From Halomicronema sp. CCY15110 (lineage in GTDB: Bacteria > Cyanobacteriota > Cyanobacteriia > Phormidesmidales > Phormidesmidaceae), in the NCBI RefSeq assembly GCF_016888165.1, contig NZ_JACSWC010000433.1, positions 103,368 through 167,367 of the forward strand: a stretch of 64,000 bases of DNA, in the 5' to 3' direction. This document shows positions 1 through 8,559 of this stretch, piece by piece. Position numbers and translations under genes: made by a program. The notes under the pieces were generated by a model, which saw only the letters and a list, made by a program, of their open reading frames with translations, was not told where the DNA came from and made no database searches. Every line of letters begins with the position of its first letter. The first letter of the stretch is position 1.

Positions 1-13
1 GGCTAAGACCCGC

Positions 14-1288
14 GTGTTGGAACTGTCACTCATCGCTGCTTTAGGGTTTTTGGGAAGCTTTGGCCACTGTGTGGGCATGTGCGGCCCCATTACGGTCGCG
101 TTTGCCCTTGCCGCTCGGACTCAGTCCGCAGCGACGACGGCACTCCCCACGAAAGCCCAACAGTTCGGTTTCCACCTGTGCCTGAATTTGGGACGGCTCG
201 CCAGTTATGTATTGGTGGGAGCCGCTATTGGTGGGTTGGGCTCTGTCTTGGTCGCCAGTGGTCACATGGCCGGAGTGGGCAGTGGGCTCCGGCGGGGCAT
301 GGCGCTGTTCACGGGCACGCTGTTGATTTTCATCGGTTTGCGGCAGGTGGCTCCAGGCTTGTTGCCCCAACTGCCATTCCTACATCCGTTGCAGGGGGCG
401 CTGCACGATCGCCTCCAGCACGTCATGGGGCATACTGCCCAGTCTCGCCGCTGGTGGACGCCGCTGTTGCTGGGCCTCGCTTGGGGGCTGATTCCCTGTG
501 GCTTTCTGTATACGGCGCAGATCAAAGCGGCGGAAACTAGTTCGCTACTGGCGGGAGCGGCAACCATGGGGGCATTTGGTTTGGGCACGCTGCCAATGAT
601 GGTGGGCCTGGGCACCTATAGCGCCTGGTTGAGCCGCGATCGCCGCAGTCAGCTCTTTCAACTCGGCGGTTGGATTACCCTGCTGATTGGCATTTTGACC
701 CTGCTCAGAACGGGCGACCTCATGGTGGATTATGCGGGCCATTGGTCGCTCCTGTTGCTGGCCCTGGCTCTAATTGCTCGGCCCATCAGCAAAGTTTGGT
801 CCCAGCCCCTGCGATTTCGCCGCTTATTGGGCGTCGGGGCGTTTGTGATGGCCTTGGCGCACACTGTCCACATGCTCGAACATAGCTGGAACTGGCAACC
901 CGCAGCGGTGCGCTTTATGCTGCCGCCGCACCAGTGGGGGATGCTCGCTGGCGCGATCGCCCTCCTGCTGATGGTGCCGCTGACGCTAACCAGTACCGAT
1001 CCGGCCCAGCGGCGCTTGGGCCAGGCTTGGCGATCGCTGCATCTGCTGAGTATTCCAGCTTTGTTCCTGGGCGGGCTGCACGCGATCGTCGCTGGATCGA
1101 GTTATCTCGGCAGTCTGCAACTACAAGGGCGACCGCTGGTGCATTCCGGCTTACTAACGGGGAGCTTGCTGTTGGTGATGGCGTTGCGATCGCCCTATTG
1201 CTGGCGACTCTTCAACCTTAAGCAGTGGTATGCGCCAGCGGCCAAATCGCGGCCAGCCACTCCGTCCTCCACATCTCAATGTCACTAA
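14..1288 (+). CDS. SafE/TauE-family membrane protein fused to a ferric-reductase-like domain
   Basis: A 424-residue polytopic membrane protein starting at GTG. The N-terminal half carries the two signatures of the SafE/UreH-like (DsbD-related) family: GSFGHCVGMCGP near residue 15 and GLIPCGFLY near residue 160, each with a conserved Cys. The C-terminal half (about 255-400) has helices with paired histidines (LAHTVHMLEH, LHLLSIPALFLGGLHA), the pattern of ferric-reductase/YedZ-like haem-binding membrane domains. Family knowledge links SafE proteins to export or metal (often copper) handling; a redox-coupled metal or thiol role is inference. It heads a tight operon with the next two genes. TTG at 17 is an alternative start. 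Confidence 0.8.
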   Translation: MLELSLIAALGFLGSFGHCVGMCGPITVAFALAARTQSAATTALPTKAQQFGFHLCLNLGRLASYVLVGAAIGGLGSVLVASGHMAGVGSGLRRGMALFTGTLLIFIGLRQVAPGLLPQLPFLHPLQGALHDRLQHVMGHTAQSRRWWTPLLLGLAWGLIPCGFLYTAQIKAAETSSLLAGAATMGAFGLGTLPMMVGLGTYSAWLSRDRRSQLFQLGGWITLLIGILTLLRTGDLMVDYAGHWSLLLLALALIARPISKVWSQPLRFRRLLGVGAFVMALAHTVHMLEHSWNWQPAAVRFMLPPHQWGMLAGAIALLLMVPLTLTSTDPAQRRLGQAWRSLHLLSIPALFLGGLHAIVAGSSYLGSLQLQGRPLVHSGLLTGSLLLVMALRSPYCWRLFNLKQWYAPAAKSRPATPSSTSQCH

Positions 1289-1295
1289 CCCGCTA

Positions 1296-1991
1296 ATGGC
1301 TGTACTCTTTCCTCTTCACCGTTCACTGCTGCTCGCGACGCTGCTGGGTGGCGCGGCCATGGCCCCTGCGATCGCCCACGACGTCCAAATTGCCGATGAT
1401 GTGGGTGCCACCCTGCACATCGAGCCCAACGATATCGCCCGGGCTGGAGAAGCGACCGATCTGTGGTTTGCCCTGACCCAAGCCGGCGGCCAGGTCATTC
1501 CGTTAGCCGCCTGTGACTGTACCCTCACCCTTTACGACAGCCAAGCGACCGCCGTCGAGACACCCACGCTGACGGCCATGTCCGCCGAGGGGTTCCAAAA
1601 TATTCCCGGTGCGACGGTCACCTTTCCCCAGGTGGGAGCCTATGAACTGCGGCTGGCGGGCAGTCCTCAACAGGCCGGAGCATTCACCCCCTTTGAGCTG
1701 AGTTTTGAGGTGACTGTGGCCAGCCTTGCCCCCGGTGCGGCCGCCGCGCCGTCGGCCCATGACGAGACCCCGGCCACGGCTCCTGATGTGGCTATCAGTG
1801 ATGAACCGCCGCCCTCGGAGACCGCGATCGCCGCCTCAGAATCAGAAGTTTCTCAAACTGCGGAAACTCCGATGCCTCCTGTATCGTCTACGCGTTGGAT
1901 AGCCCCGGCCATTGGGGTCGGCCTTGTTATTGTTGTAGGCTTAGCTATCGCCATAATCAGTGGCGGACGATCGCCCAGAGGTGAGGAATGA
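1296..1991 (+). CDS. Secreted or periplasmic protein with C-terminal membrane anchor
   Basis: The chosen ATG gives 231 residues with a clear signal peptide (hydrophobic core about 10-25, AIA then HD after cleavage). An upstream in-frame ATG at 1230 would overlap the preceding gene and bury the signal peptide. The mature part resembles a beta-sandwich (IEPNDIARAGEATDLWF) and has a CDC motif (LAACDCTLTLYD). A Pro/Ala/Glu-rich linker then leads to one transmembrane helix near residues 200-222 and a short basic tail. I do not recognise the family with certainty; it resembles FixH/YtkA- or CopC-like periplasmic domains. Its place behind a SafE-type gene suggests metal trafficking, which is inference. 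Confidence 0.7.
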   Translation: MAVLFPLHRSLLLATLLGGAAMAPAIAHDVQIADDVGATLHIEPNDIARAGEATDLWFALTQAGGQVIPLAACDCTLTLYDSQATAVETPTLTAMSAEGFQNIPGATVTFPQVGAYELRLAGSPQQAGAFTPFELSFEVTVASLAPGAAAAPSAHDETPATAPDVAISDEPPPSETAIAASESEVSQTAETPMPPVSSTRWIAPAIGVGLVIVVGLAIAIISGGRSPRGEE

Positions 1992-2542
1992 AATTGACGG
2001 GAAAAGTATTATTAACGGGCCTCGCGGGCGGTGTCGCTGCACTATTGGGCCAGGCGTCAGGGGCGATCGCTGCGGAAAAAATTGTGCTGACTTACGGCCC
2101 GATTTCGATGCAAGTGCCCATCACTGAGTTGGAAGACTTGGCGGCCACGGGCGAGCCTTCTGGACAATTAGAGCAACTACTGAAACTGGCTAACCAGGAA
2201 CCGGCATCAGTGCAAACCACCTTAACGGATCCCGTGCCGGTTAATCTCACGGTGCTTGATTTTGCGCTGAACTCGCTGCCAGGGGAATGGGCGCTGGATC
2301 AGGTGGGGGAAATTATTCACCCCGCGTCCGGGGCGGGCAGTCGCCAGGCCTTGCGTTCTGCCATCATTGCTTCCGCCGCTGACGATAACGAAATTACGCT
2401 GCTAGAAGTCATGCAGGCTTATCCCACGCCAGAGTTGATGGTGCGGGGCGATCGCCTGCTCGAAACCTACAACCAGCTTTACGACATTTTGGAGCCGTTA
2501 GAAGCCCTAGCCGACATCTTCGAAACCGACATCCTGCGCTAG
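1988..2542 (+). CDS. DUF1400 (alpha/beta-hydrolase N-terminal type) secreted protein
   Basis: A 184-residue protein whose ATG overlaps the previous stop (ATGA), so it is probably translationally coupled. A signal peptide covers about 1-28 (LGQASGAIAAEK). The rest matches DUF1400, a cyanobacterial domain usually found ahead of an alpha/beta-hydrolase: KIVLTYGPISMQVPITELE, a region about 'TGEPSGQLEQLLK', and a C-terminal YDILEPLEAL segment. No hydrolase domain with a Ser nucleophile follows, so this is a stand-alone DUF1400 protein. The biochemical role is unknown. It is the last gene of the three-gene operon. Confidence 0.8.
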   Translation: MKLTGKVLLTGLAGGVAALLGQASGAIAAEKIVLTYGPISMQVPITELEDLAATGEPSGQLEQLLKLANQEPASVQTTLTDPVPVNLTVLDFALNSLPGEWALDQVGEIIHPASGAGSRQALRSAIIASAADDNEITLLEVMQAYPTPELMVRGDRLLETYNQLYDILEPLEALADIFETDILR

Positions 2543-2861
2543 TACTGCTCGGCGTAACTGCGCATACCTTTAACCCCTCACCCTAAATCCCCCTCCCGAG
2601 GGGCGAGGGACTTTCGACCCGGCTCCCTTTCTCCCAGAGGGCGAAGGCTGCTGCGTACACACATCTCGATGGCTCCCTCAAAATGCGGCATTGGCCCCCC
2701 TTTATTCCCCCAATTCTGGGGGGAGACCCGAATTCAAAGTCCCCCAAACTTGGGGGATTTAGGGGGCTGAATCGCTGGCAAGTCATGACGGATAACTTGT
2801 GTATACGTAGTAGCTGGAAGAGGGGAATGGGGGATAAGGGTGAATTGGTGTCCGTTGAGTA
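2543..2861. other. Intergenic region made of palindromic C-rich/G-rich repeats
   Basis: No gene is credible in this 319-bp gap between converging genes. It consists of C-rich blocks (CCCTCACCCTAAATCCCC-like, 2573-2610), a CCCTTTCTCCCAGAGGG-type block, and the inverted pair annotated separately. Such blocks are typical of cyanobacterial intergenic repeats and may serve as bidirectional terminators. Confidence 0.6.
2693..2767. repeat. Inverted pair of a palindromic 31-mer
   Basis: The left half (2693-2723) and right half (about 2738-2767) are inverted copies of one unit. Each contains a palindrome, CCCCCAATTCTGGGGGG and CCCCCAAACTTGGGGG, flanked by CCCCCCTTTATT on one side and ATTTAGGGGG on the other. 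The whole can fold into a large hairpin or two small ones. Repeats of this type are common between cyanobacterial genes; mobility is inference. Confidence 0.65.
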
Positions 2862-3599
2862 CTAGCTTTCAGGTCGCTTCTGAACGGAATCTCGGGGCAG
2901 CAGCACGTCAGCCACTTCGGGAAATTGCTGGCGCATACAGTCGTCGCAAACACCGTGGGTAAAGTTCACATCGCCGTGGGCTGCCATAAATCGCTCGACT
3001 GTGAGCCAAAAGCCCTCATCATTGCGAATGCCTTTGCAATAAGAGCAAATGGGAATCAGCCCCTCCATAAGCTTGAGCTTTTGTAGGGAATCGGCCAGTT
3101 GTGCTGAGGTGCGCTTGAGTTCTAACTGCATGACGACCTGGCGGGCCAAAGCTTCGAGCGTTTTGAGCTGCTGGGGCGAGAGCTGACGCGGCTGATGATC
3201 AATCACACACAGAGTGCCGATCGCGACGCCAGATGGGGTCACTAATGGCACGCCCGCGTAAAATCGAATGTTGGGAGCACAAGTCACCAATTGATTGTCG
3301 ACAAACCGCTCGTCCAATAAGGCATCGGGAATCACCAAGGTCTCGGGTTGGGCGATCGCATGGGCACAAAACGATACGTCCCGACTCGTTTCGCTAACGG
3401 CTAACCCGACTTTCGACTTAAACCACTGGCGATGTTCTTCTACCAGGCTGATCAGGGCGATCGGCACATCACAAATAAATGCAGCCAGCGCTGTGATGTC
3501 ATCGTAGGCCTGTTCCGCCGGGGTATCTAAAATTTGGTACTGCCGGAGAGCTTCGAGTCGTTTCGCTTCCTGCGTGAGAACTGGTGGCTTCATCGTCAC
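2862..3599 (-). CDS. GAF-domain sensor protein with C-terminal Cys-rich motif
   Basis: A 245-residue soluble protein. It opens with the RLEALRQYQILDTPAEQAYD segment typical of stand-alone GAF proteins, followed by a GAF domain (about 25-165; FCAHAIAQPETLVIPDA, FYAGVPLVTPSGVAIGTLCV). A short helix follows, then a C-terminal motif with four cysteines, PICSYCKGIRNDEGFW and THGVCDDCMRQ, which is often seen after PAS/GAF sensors and could bind metal or sense redox. No kinase or cyclase output is present, so it probably acts through a partner. M3 at 3593 is an alternative start. It converges with the DUF1400 operon. Confidence 0.8.
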   Translation of the reverse strand: MTMKPPVLTQEAKRLEALRQYQILDTPAEQAYDDITALAAFICDVPIALISLVEEHRQWFKSKVGLAVSETSRDVSFCAHAIAQPETLVIPDALLDERFVDNQLVTCAPNIRFYAGVPLVTPSGVAIGTLCVIDHQPRQLSPQQLKTLEALARQVVMQLELKRTSAQLADSLQKLKLMEGLIPICSYCKGIRNDEGFWLTVERFMAAHGDVNFTHGVCDDCMRQQFPEVADVLLPRDSVQKRPES

Positions 3600-3760
3600 G
3601 ACTCCACGTTTAAAATCATTGTCTCATTCTAGAAATCCCACCTGGTATCCCTGACCGGTGAACGTAAAAGTTGACAGTGCTTAATGTGCAGCCGTCATTC
3701 TCGTCACAATAACCTGGTTGAATAAATCTATCCCCCTACCCTCGATAGGAGATGAGATCT

Positions 3761-4258
3761 ATGCAATTCCGGCGATCGCTCCTCTGGGCCATCCCCTTTA
3801 GCGTGTTAACCAGTTTTGGTGCGGCGGCTCTGGCCACCACCCTTGAACTCGACGTTTTGCCCACCCTCGACGCCCCCTTGGATAGCTGTCCCCCTCAACT
3901 GATTGCCCACGAAACCCGGCGTCCTTACGTGGAAGGCAGTTATGCCTGGGATGGCATGATCAAACTGCGGGATATCGCGACCGCCGTCCGCGTCGCTACG
4001 ACTGACCCCTTCAGCATCACCTGGGTCGCCACCCTCAAGCCAGAGTTTCGCAACTGCGAAGGCTCGGCCATCATCAACCGCATTGATGACGAACCTTACG
4101 CCGGTCACGCCTACTTGCAAGTGCAGCTGGCCGACGGTGAAGTGACCGCGACCCTTGACATGACCGGCATCCCCGATGCCAACGGCTACACCTCAACGCT
4201 GCTGTTTGGGGGACTCCGGGAAGGCAACCCCCGCTGGACGTGGGGGGGCTCCGATTAG
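3761..4258 (+). CDS. Secreted protein of unknown function
   Basis: About 165 residues with a signal peptide (hydrophobic core LLWAIPFSVLTSFGAAAL, cleavage near ALA). ATG 3761 is preferred to the in-frame ATG 3752 because AGGAG at about 3747-3751 is correctly spaced only for the later start. The mature protein is beta-rich with two cysteines (SCPPQL, FRNCEG), which may form a disulphide, and ends in WTWGGSD. I do not recognise the family. It stands alone, with about 160 bp upstream and 280 bp downstream. Confidence 0.65.
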   Translation: MQFRRSLLWAIPFSVLTSFGAAALATTLELDVLPTLDAPLDSCPPQLIAHETRRPYVEGSYAWDGMIKLRDIATAVRVATTDPFSITWVATLKPEFRNCEGSAIINRIDDEPYAGHAYLQVQLADGEVTATLDMTGIPDANGYTSTLLFGGLREGNPRWTWGGSD

Positions 4259-4539
4259 TGTGAGCTCCGTGATCGGCGATCGCCCGCTTAGATTAACCCA
4301 GGCCTCACCACCTCACCATCGTTTCTGGAGGTTGAGCTAAAACGACCCGATATTTCTGGGACAGTGTCGTAAGTTGAATCAGCCTCCCGCGTGGAAGCAT
4401 GTCGTTAAATGGCAGATTTCCCCTGACCTGATAGTGATCAACGTTCACTGTGAGGCGATCGCACATTGGCTACAAAGTGTTTCCGCATCACCAGCAACGA
4501 TGGGTAAAAGTCCTTTGCTAAGTTGACTCCGAAAAATTT

Positions 4540-6210
4540 GTGCGACCCCGATATTCCGTCTTACCGAAAGAAAGCGTCTCTATACTCACGCGCGATTGCG
4601 TCCGCTTAGATGCCGACGTTTATCGTCCTGACGCGGCGGGCAAATTCCCGGTATTGCTGATGCGGCAGCCCTATGGCCGCGCGATCGCCTCGACGGTCGT
4701 CTATGCGCACCCTAGTTGGTACGCCGCCCACGGGTTCATCGTCGTCATCCAAGATGTGCGGGGGCGCGGCACCTCCGAAGGTGAGTTTCAGCTCTTTGCC
4801 CACGAGGTCAACGACGGGTTTGACACGGTGGAATGGGCGGCTCATTTGCCGGGCAGCAATGGTCGGGTGGGCATGTATGGCTTTTCCTACCAGGGCATGA
4901 CCCAGTTATTCGCGGCCCAGGCCCACCCCAAAGCGTTGAGAGCGATCGCCCCCGCCATGGTGGGCTATCACCCCGGTGAAGATTGGGCCTACGAAAATGG
5001 CGCTTTGCTGCTCCAAGCGGGGGTGGGGTGGGCCATCCAACTCGCGGCGGAAACGGCTCGCCGCCAGGGCGATCAAGTCGCGTTTCAGGCGCTGTACCAA
5101 GCGTCGCGACAGTTGCCTGTGCATGACGCGAACCCCGCTTGCCCCGAGGTGCTCCAGCGCTATGCCCCCGACTCATTTTTTCACGACTGGCGACAGCACC
5201 CGCCGGATGCGCCCTACTGGCAAAGCATCACGCCTCAACTCCAGGCCGTTGACCTGCCGATGTTACACATTGGCGGCTGGTTTGATCCGTATCTGCGGGG
5301 CGACGTGCGACTGTATCAGGAAATGGCGGCCCGCAGTCAGTTTCCCCAACCGCTGTGGATTGGGCCTTGGGGCCATTTGCCCTGGAGCCAACAGGTCGGG
5401 GGACGCAATTTTGGTACTGCGGCCAATAGCCCTATCGATCGCCTCCAAATCCAGTGGTTTGCCCACTGGCTCCGGGACGAACCGGCGCAACTACTCAACC
5501 AACCCCCGGTTAATTTTTTTGAGATGGGTCACAATCGCTGGCGAGCTTTTGACCACTGGCCCGAGGGCGATCTCCAGTGCTGGCACTTCTCCAGTAGCGG
5601 GCTCGCCGCCATGCACAGTGGCGATGGCAAACTCCTCCAGGTAACAGTGCCTTTAGTCGATGCGTCCCCCGCCTCGGCCACGGCGACGCCCAGCATCGAC
5701 ACTTGGGTCCACGATCCGTGGCGACCAGTGCCCTCCCAAGGGGGCCATGCGGCGTTACCGGCAGGGTCGTTTAATCGCGCCGCGATCGATGGTCGCAGCG
5801 ATGTGCTCACTTACACCTCTGATCCATTGCCCCAAACCTTGGCCGTAGCGGGGCATGGGGAAATCAGCCTATATTGCCAGTGCGATCGCCCCAGCTTTGA
5901 CCTCAGCCTCACCCTGTCAGAAGTGCGACCCGATGGCACTGTGTATAACTTGACCCAGGGATATGGTCGTTTCACTGGTCCCCCCAACGTTTGGCAAACT
6001 CACCGGGTGAAATTACAGCCCACCTGTTTTAGCTGTGCTCCCGGGCAGGCGTTACGGGTCAGTATCAGCGCCGCGAGTTTTCCGGCCTATACCGTCAACC
6101 TCGGCGGGGCGATCGCCCATCCCGACTCATCCCTTATCGACGCCCAAATCATTACCCTCAGCGTCAACTGTAATCACCCCCAGTCCTACCTTTTGTTGAC
6201 CAGTGGCTGA
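4540..6210 (+). CDS. CocE/NonD-family alpha/beta hydrolase (X-Pro dipeptidyl-peptidase-like)
   Basis: A 556-residue protein from GTG. The N-terminal alpha/beta-hydrolase domain has the full expected triad of the family: Ser116 in GFSYQGM, Asp249 in GWFDPYLRGD and His279 in GPWGHLPW. It also has the DVRGRGTSEGEF segment. The C-terminal beta-sandwich (about 340-550; PLPQTLAVAGHGEISLY, RPDGTVYNLTQG) is the X-Pro dipeptidyl-peptidase C-terminal domain. Family members hydrolyse esters, beta-lactam side chains or amides; the substrate cannot be read here. No signal peptide is visible, so it is likely cytoplasmic. The length fits the family. Confidence 0.9.
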   Translation: MRPRYSVLPKESVSILTRDCVRLDADVYRPDAAGKFPVLLMRQPYGRAIASTVVYAHPSWYAAHGFIVVIQDVRGRGTSEGEFQLFAHEVNDGFDTVEWAAHLPGSNGRVGMYGFSYQGMTQLFAAQAHPKALRAIAPAMVGYHPGEDWAYENGALLLQAGVGWAIQLAAETARRQGDQVAFQALYQASRQLPVHDANPACPEVLQRYAPDSFFHDWRQHPPDAPYWQSITPQLQAVDLPMLHIGGWFDPYLRGDVRLYQEMAARSQFPQPLWIGPWGHLPWSQQVGGRNFGTAANSPIDRLQIQWFAHWLRDEPAQLLNQPPVNFFEMGHNRWRAFDHWPEGDLQCWHFSSSGLAAMHSGDGKLLQVTVPLVDASPASATATPSIDTWVHDPWRPVPSQGGHAALPAGSFNRAAIDGRSDVLTYTSDPLPQTLAVAGHGEISLYCQCDRPSFDLSLTLSEVRPDGTVYNLTQGYGRFTGPPNVWQTHRVKLQPTCFSCAPGQALRVSISAASFPAYTVNLGGAIAHPDSSLIDAQIITLSVNCNHPQSYLLLTSG

Positions 6211-6236
6211 GCCCTAAATGGAGCAATCCAGTGTCT

Positions 6237-8171
6237 TTAAATCGAGCGATGCTGGACAGCTTTCGGAATGGTGATTTTGAACGTTGTGCCCTCATCAGGG
6301 CTCGACTCGCAAATCAGTTCTCCCCGATGTTTTTCAGTAATAATCTGATAGCTAATGGGCATGCCCATACCGGTACCTTTGCCAACAATTTTTGTCGTGA
6401 AGAAAGGGTCGAAGACTTTCTGCTGAGTCTGGGCTGACATCCCAACGCCGTTGTCCGTGATGGTAATCAGAATGCTGTCCGAACCGGTCAAGCTGGTTTC
6501 GATAGAAATTTGTCCTTGGTAGTTTGTATCGCTGGCTGAATTCGACTCATACTTTTCTTCGATGGCATCAATCGCATTTGCCAGAATATTCATGAAGACT
6601 TGATTGAGCTGACCGGCATAACATTCGATTAAGGGCAGCTCGCCATACAACTTAGCGACTTTAATGGCCGATCGATGACCGTTTTCCTTAAGACGGTTAG
6701 TGAGGATTACTAAGGTACTATCAATTCCCTCGTGAATATTGACATCTTTGACTTCCGACTCATCTAGTCGAGAAAAAGTCCGCAGCGACATGACAATCTG
6801 GCGAATGCGATCGGCCCCGACATCGATTGATCCTAATAGCTTGGGCAAATCCTGTTCCATGAAATCCAGATCGATGGCGTTAATCTCATCGGTGATTTTG
6901 GCAGGCGGTTCAGGATAATGCTCACGATAGAGTTCTAAAAGGCTAAACAGATCGTGAACGTAATCTTTGGCGGGCTGAATATTGCCATAGATAAAGTTGA
7001 CCGGATTATTGATTTCGTGGGCGACCCCTGCAACCAATTGTCCTAAACCCGACATCTTCTCAGTTTGCACGAGCTGTAGCTGGGTCGTTTTAAGTTCGTG
7101 AATTGCCGACTGTAGATTTTGTTCTGCCTGTTTGCGATCGTTGATTTCGAGATCGAGCTCGTGATTGCGTTTTTCTAAGGTTTGATGAGTCCTGATATAG
7201 TCCAAAATTAAGCCCGTTAAAGGGACTAAATAGGCCATGATTTTGAGAAAGTGAGCAATGTTGAAGTGGTTATCAAATAAGGCGGTCGAACCAAATGCCA
7301 TGTGGGCTTGAGTGGCAATGTTGGGGATGGTGCTGATCACCAAGGCATGGGAGAAAAGATTGGGATTCTGACGATAAAACTGGGGATAAATCCAGATGCC
7401 GGCAATCACGAATAAAACTAGCGGCAGCACATCCCAAGGTCTGGTAATCAAGGCATCGGGAAACATCGTCGTCGGCAAACTGGCACTAGTGGCACAAATG
7501 TGGATAATGCCGTAAGCCAAGAGCCCAAAAGTTGCGCTGACCACCGTGACAAAGATCGTGTTGCCTTGCCATTTCCGATGGGTTGAGCCTACGAAAAACA
7601 GACTCACACCGATGATAGTTAAGGCCGCATTCGAGAGGCGACAAAGCGCCCAGGTGAAGGCAATCAAGTTCTGGTTGCTGGCCACTGCGTCGATCAGGCG
7701 GTCAGCAGCCAGGGTGTGAAACGCATCCATCAATCCCGCGCAGAGTAGGGCCACCCCAATCACGGGGGTGGTCACATCATGCTTGATGTTGAAGTGGGCA
7801 AAGGCCAAGATGACCGTGAAAATAGCGGCGCAGAAAGCACTCCACTCCAGAATGGTGTGGGTATAGCTGCCCTCCATGGCCCGGTGTAGGGCGTCAGTGG
7901 CGGCCTCTGGGGCAAGTTGCGCTGTTGTGGCTAAATCGAGGGCCACTGTGGCTGAGCTGAAATCTACCCCCAGCTGGTTAAGGGAGAACGGCAGAATGCA
8001 GACCAGAACAATGGCGATGATCAGCCATCGCGGTAGTTCGGAAGTGCTTGCTGACCGGGCTTGGGCGATCGCCCCGAATGGAGTCATGTTCCCAAACGGC
8101 AGTGTGATCCCTGGTTGGATGTTGAGCCATCGATGGGGAATGCCATGCTGGACTCGGTCTTCATTGCTCAT
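6237..8171 (-). CDS. Membrane sensor histidine kinase with MASE3-like 7TM domain
   Basis: A 644-residue hybrid-free kinase. Residues about 30-320 form seven or so membrane helices with the MASE3-like features HTILEW and GLMDAFHTLA. A coiled coil (about 325-370) leads to the dimerisation/phosphoacceptor helix with His385 in GVAHEINNPVNF. The ATPase domain has the N box (MNILANAIDAIEE), the G1 box (ITDNGVGMS) and the G2 box (GKGTGMGMPIS). The NPVNFI H-box is the type common in cyanobacterial kinases. No receiver is fused and no response regulator is adjacent, so the partner is unknown. The MASE3 assignment is by pattern; the ligand is unknown. Confidence 0.9.
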   Translation of the reverse strand: MSNEDRVQHGIPHRWLNIQPGITLPFGNMTPFGAIAQARSASTSELPRWLIIAIVLVCILPFSLNQLGVDFSSATVALDLATTAQLAPEAATDALHRAMEGSYTHTILEWSAFCAAIFTVILAFAHFNIKHDVTTPVIGVALLCAGLMDAFHTLAADRLIDAVASNQNLIAFTWALCRLSNAALTIIGVSLFFVGSTHRKWQGNTIFVTVVSATFGLLAYGIIHICATSASLPTTMFPDALITRPWDVLPLVLFVIAGIWIYPQFYRQNPNLFSHALVISTIPNIATQAHMAFGSTALFDNHFNIAHFLKIMAYLVPLTGLILDYIRTHQTLEKRNHELDLEINDRKQAEQNLQSAIHELKTTQLQLVQTEKMSGLGQLVAGVAHEINNPVNFIYGNIQPAKDYVHDLFSLLELYREHYPEPPAKITDEINAIDLDFMEQDLPKLLGSIDVGADRIRQIVMSLRTFSRLDESEVKDVNIHEGIDSTLVILTNRLKENGHRSAIKVAKLYGELPLIECYAGQLNQVFMNILANAIDAIEEKYESNSASDTNYQGQISIETSLTGSDSILITITDNGVGMSAQTQQKVFDPFFTTKIVGKGTGMGMPISYQIITEKHRGELICESSPDEGTTFKITIPKAVQHRSI

Positions 8172-8559
8172 GGCTTGGCGACTTCAGACAATAACTACCC
8201 TAGATTTCCCGATCATGGTGGCGATCCACCGGAAATCGTCAGGTAGCAAAAGTTGCGAACACCGGCAATTTCAATCAGGTGAAATCAGGGGCTGGCGATG
8301 GGTGACATAACCATGCTGACAGCGCTAGTCGTTGAGGTCGCAGCATGGCTCCCAGCCTTGGCCCCGACGGGTGGCGGCTGACCCACCCTCGTTCGCTTCA
8401 GCTCACCGCCGTTTGAGGTATGCCAAGGCGTGGTGGGCATGATTCGGTCCGTCCACGGTCTTGGGGCCAGCAGCAATTACCGAACTGACTGTAGAGAGGG
8501 GAAGCCTAACCTCTACTATTGAACAGGCAACGATATTTCTTTCCCGTTACTTCGGCAAT
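8172..8559. other. Divergent intergenic region, histidine kinase / GH116
   Basis: About 390 bp between diverging genes. It should hold both promoters, but no -10/-35 pair stands out. An in-frame TTG at 8461 would extend the GH116 protein by 33 residues with low similarity to the family. I see no other feature. Confidence 0.5.
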
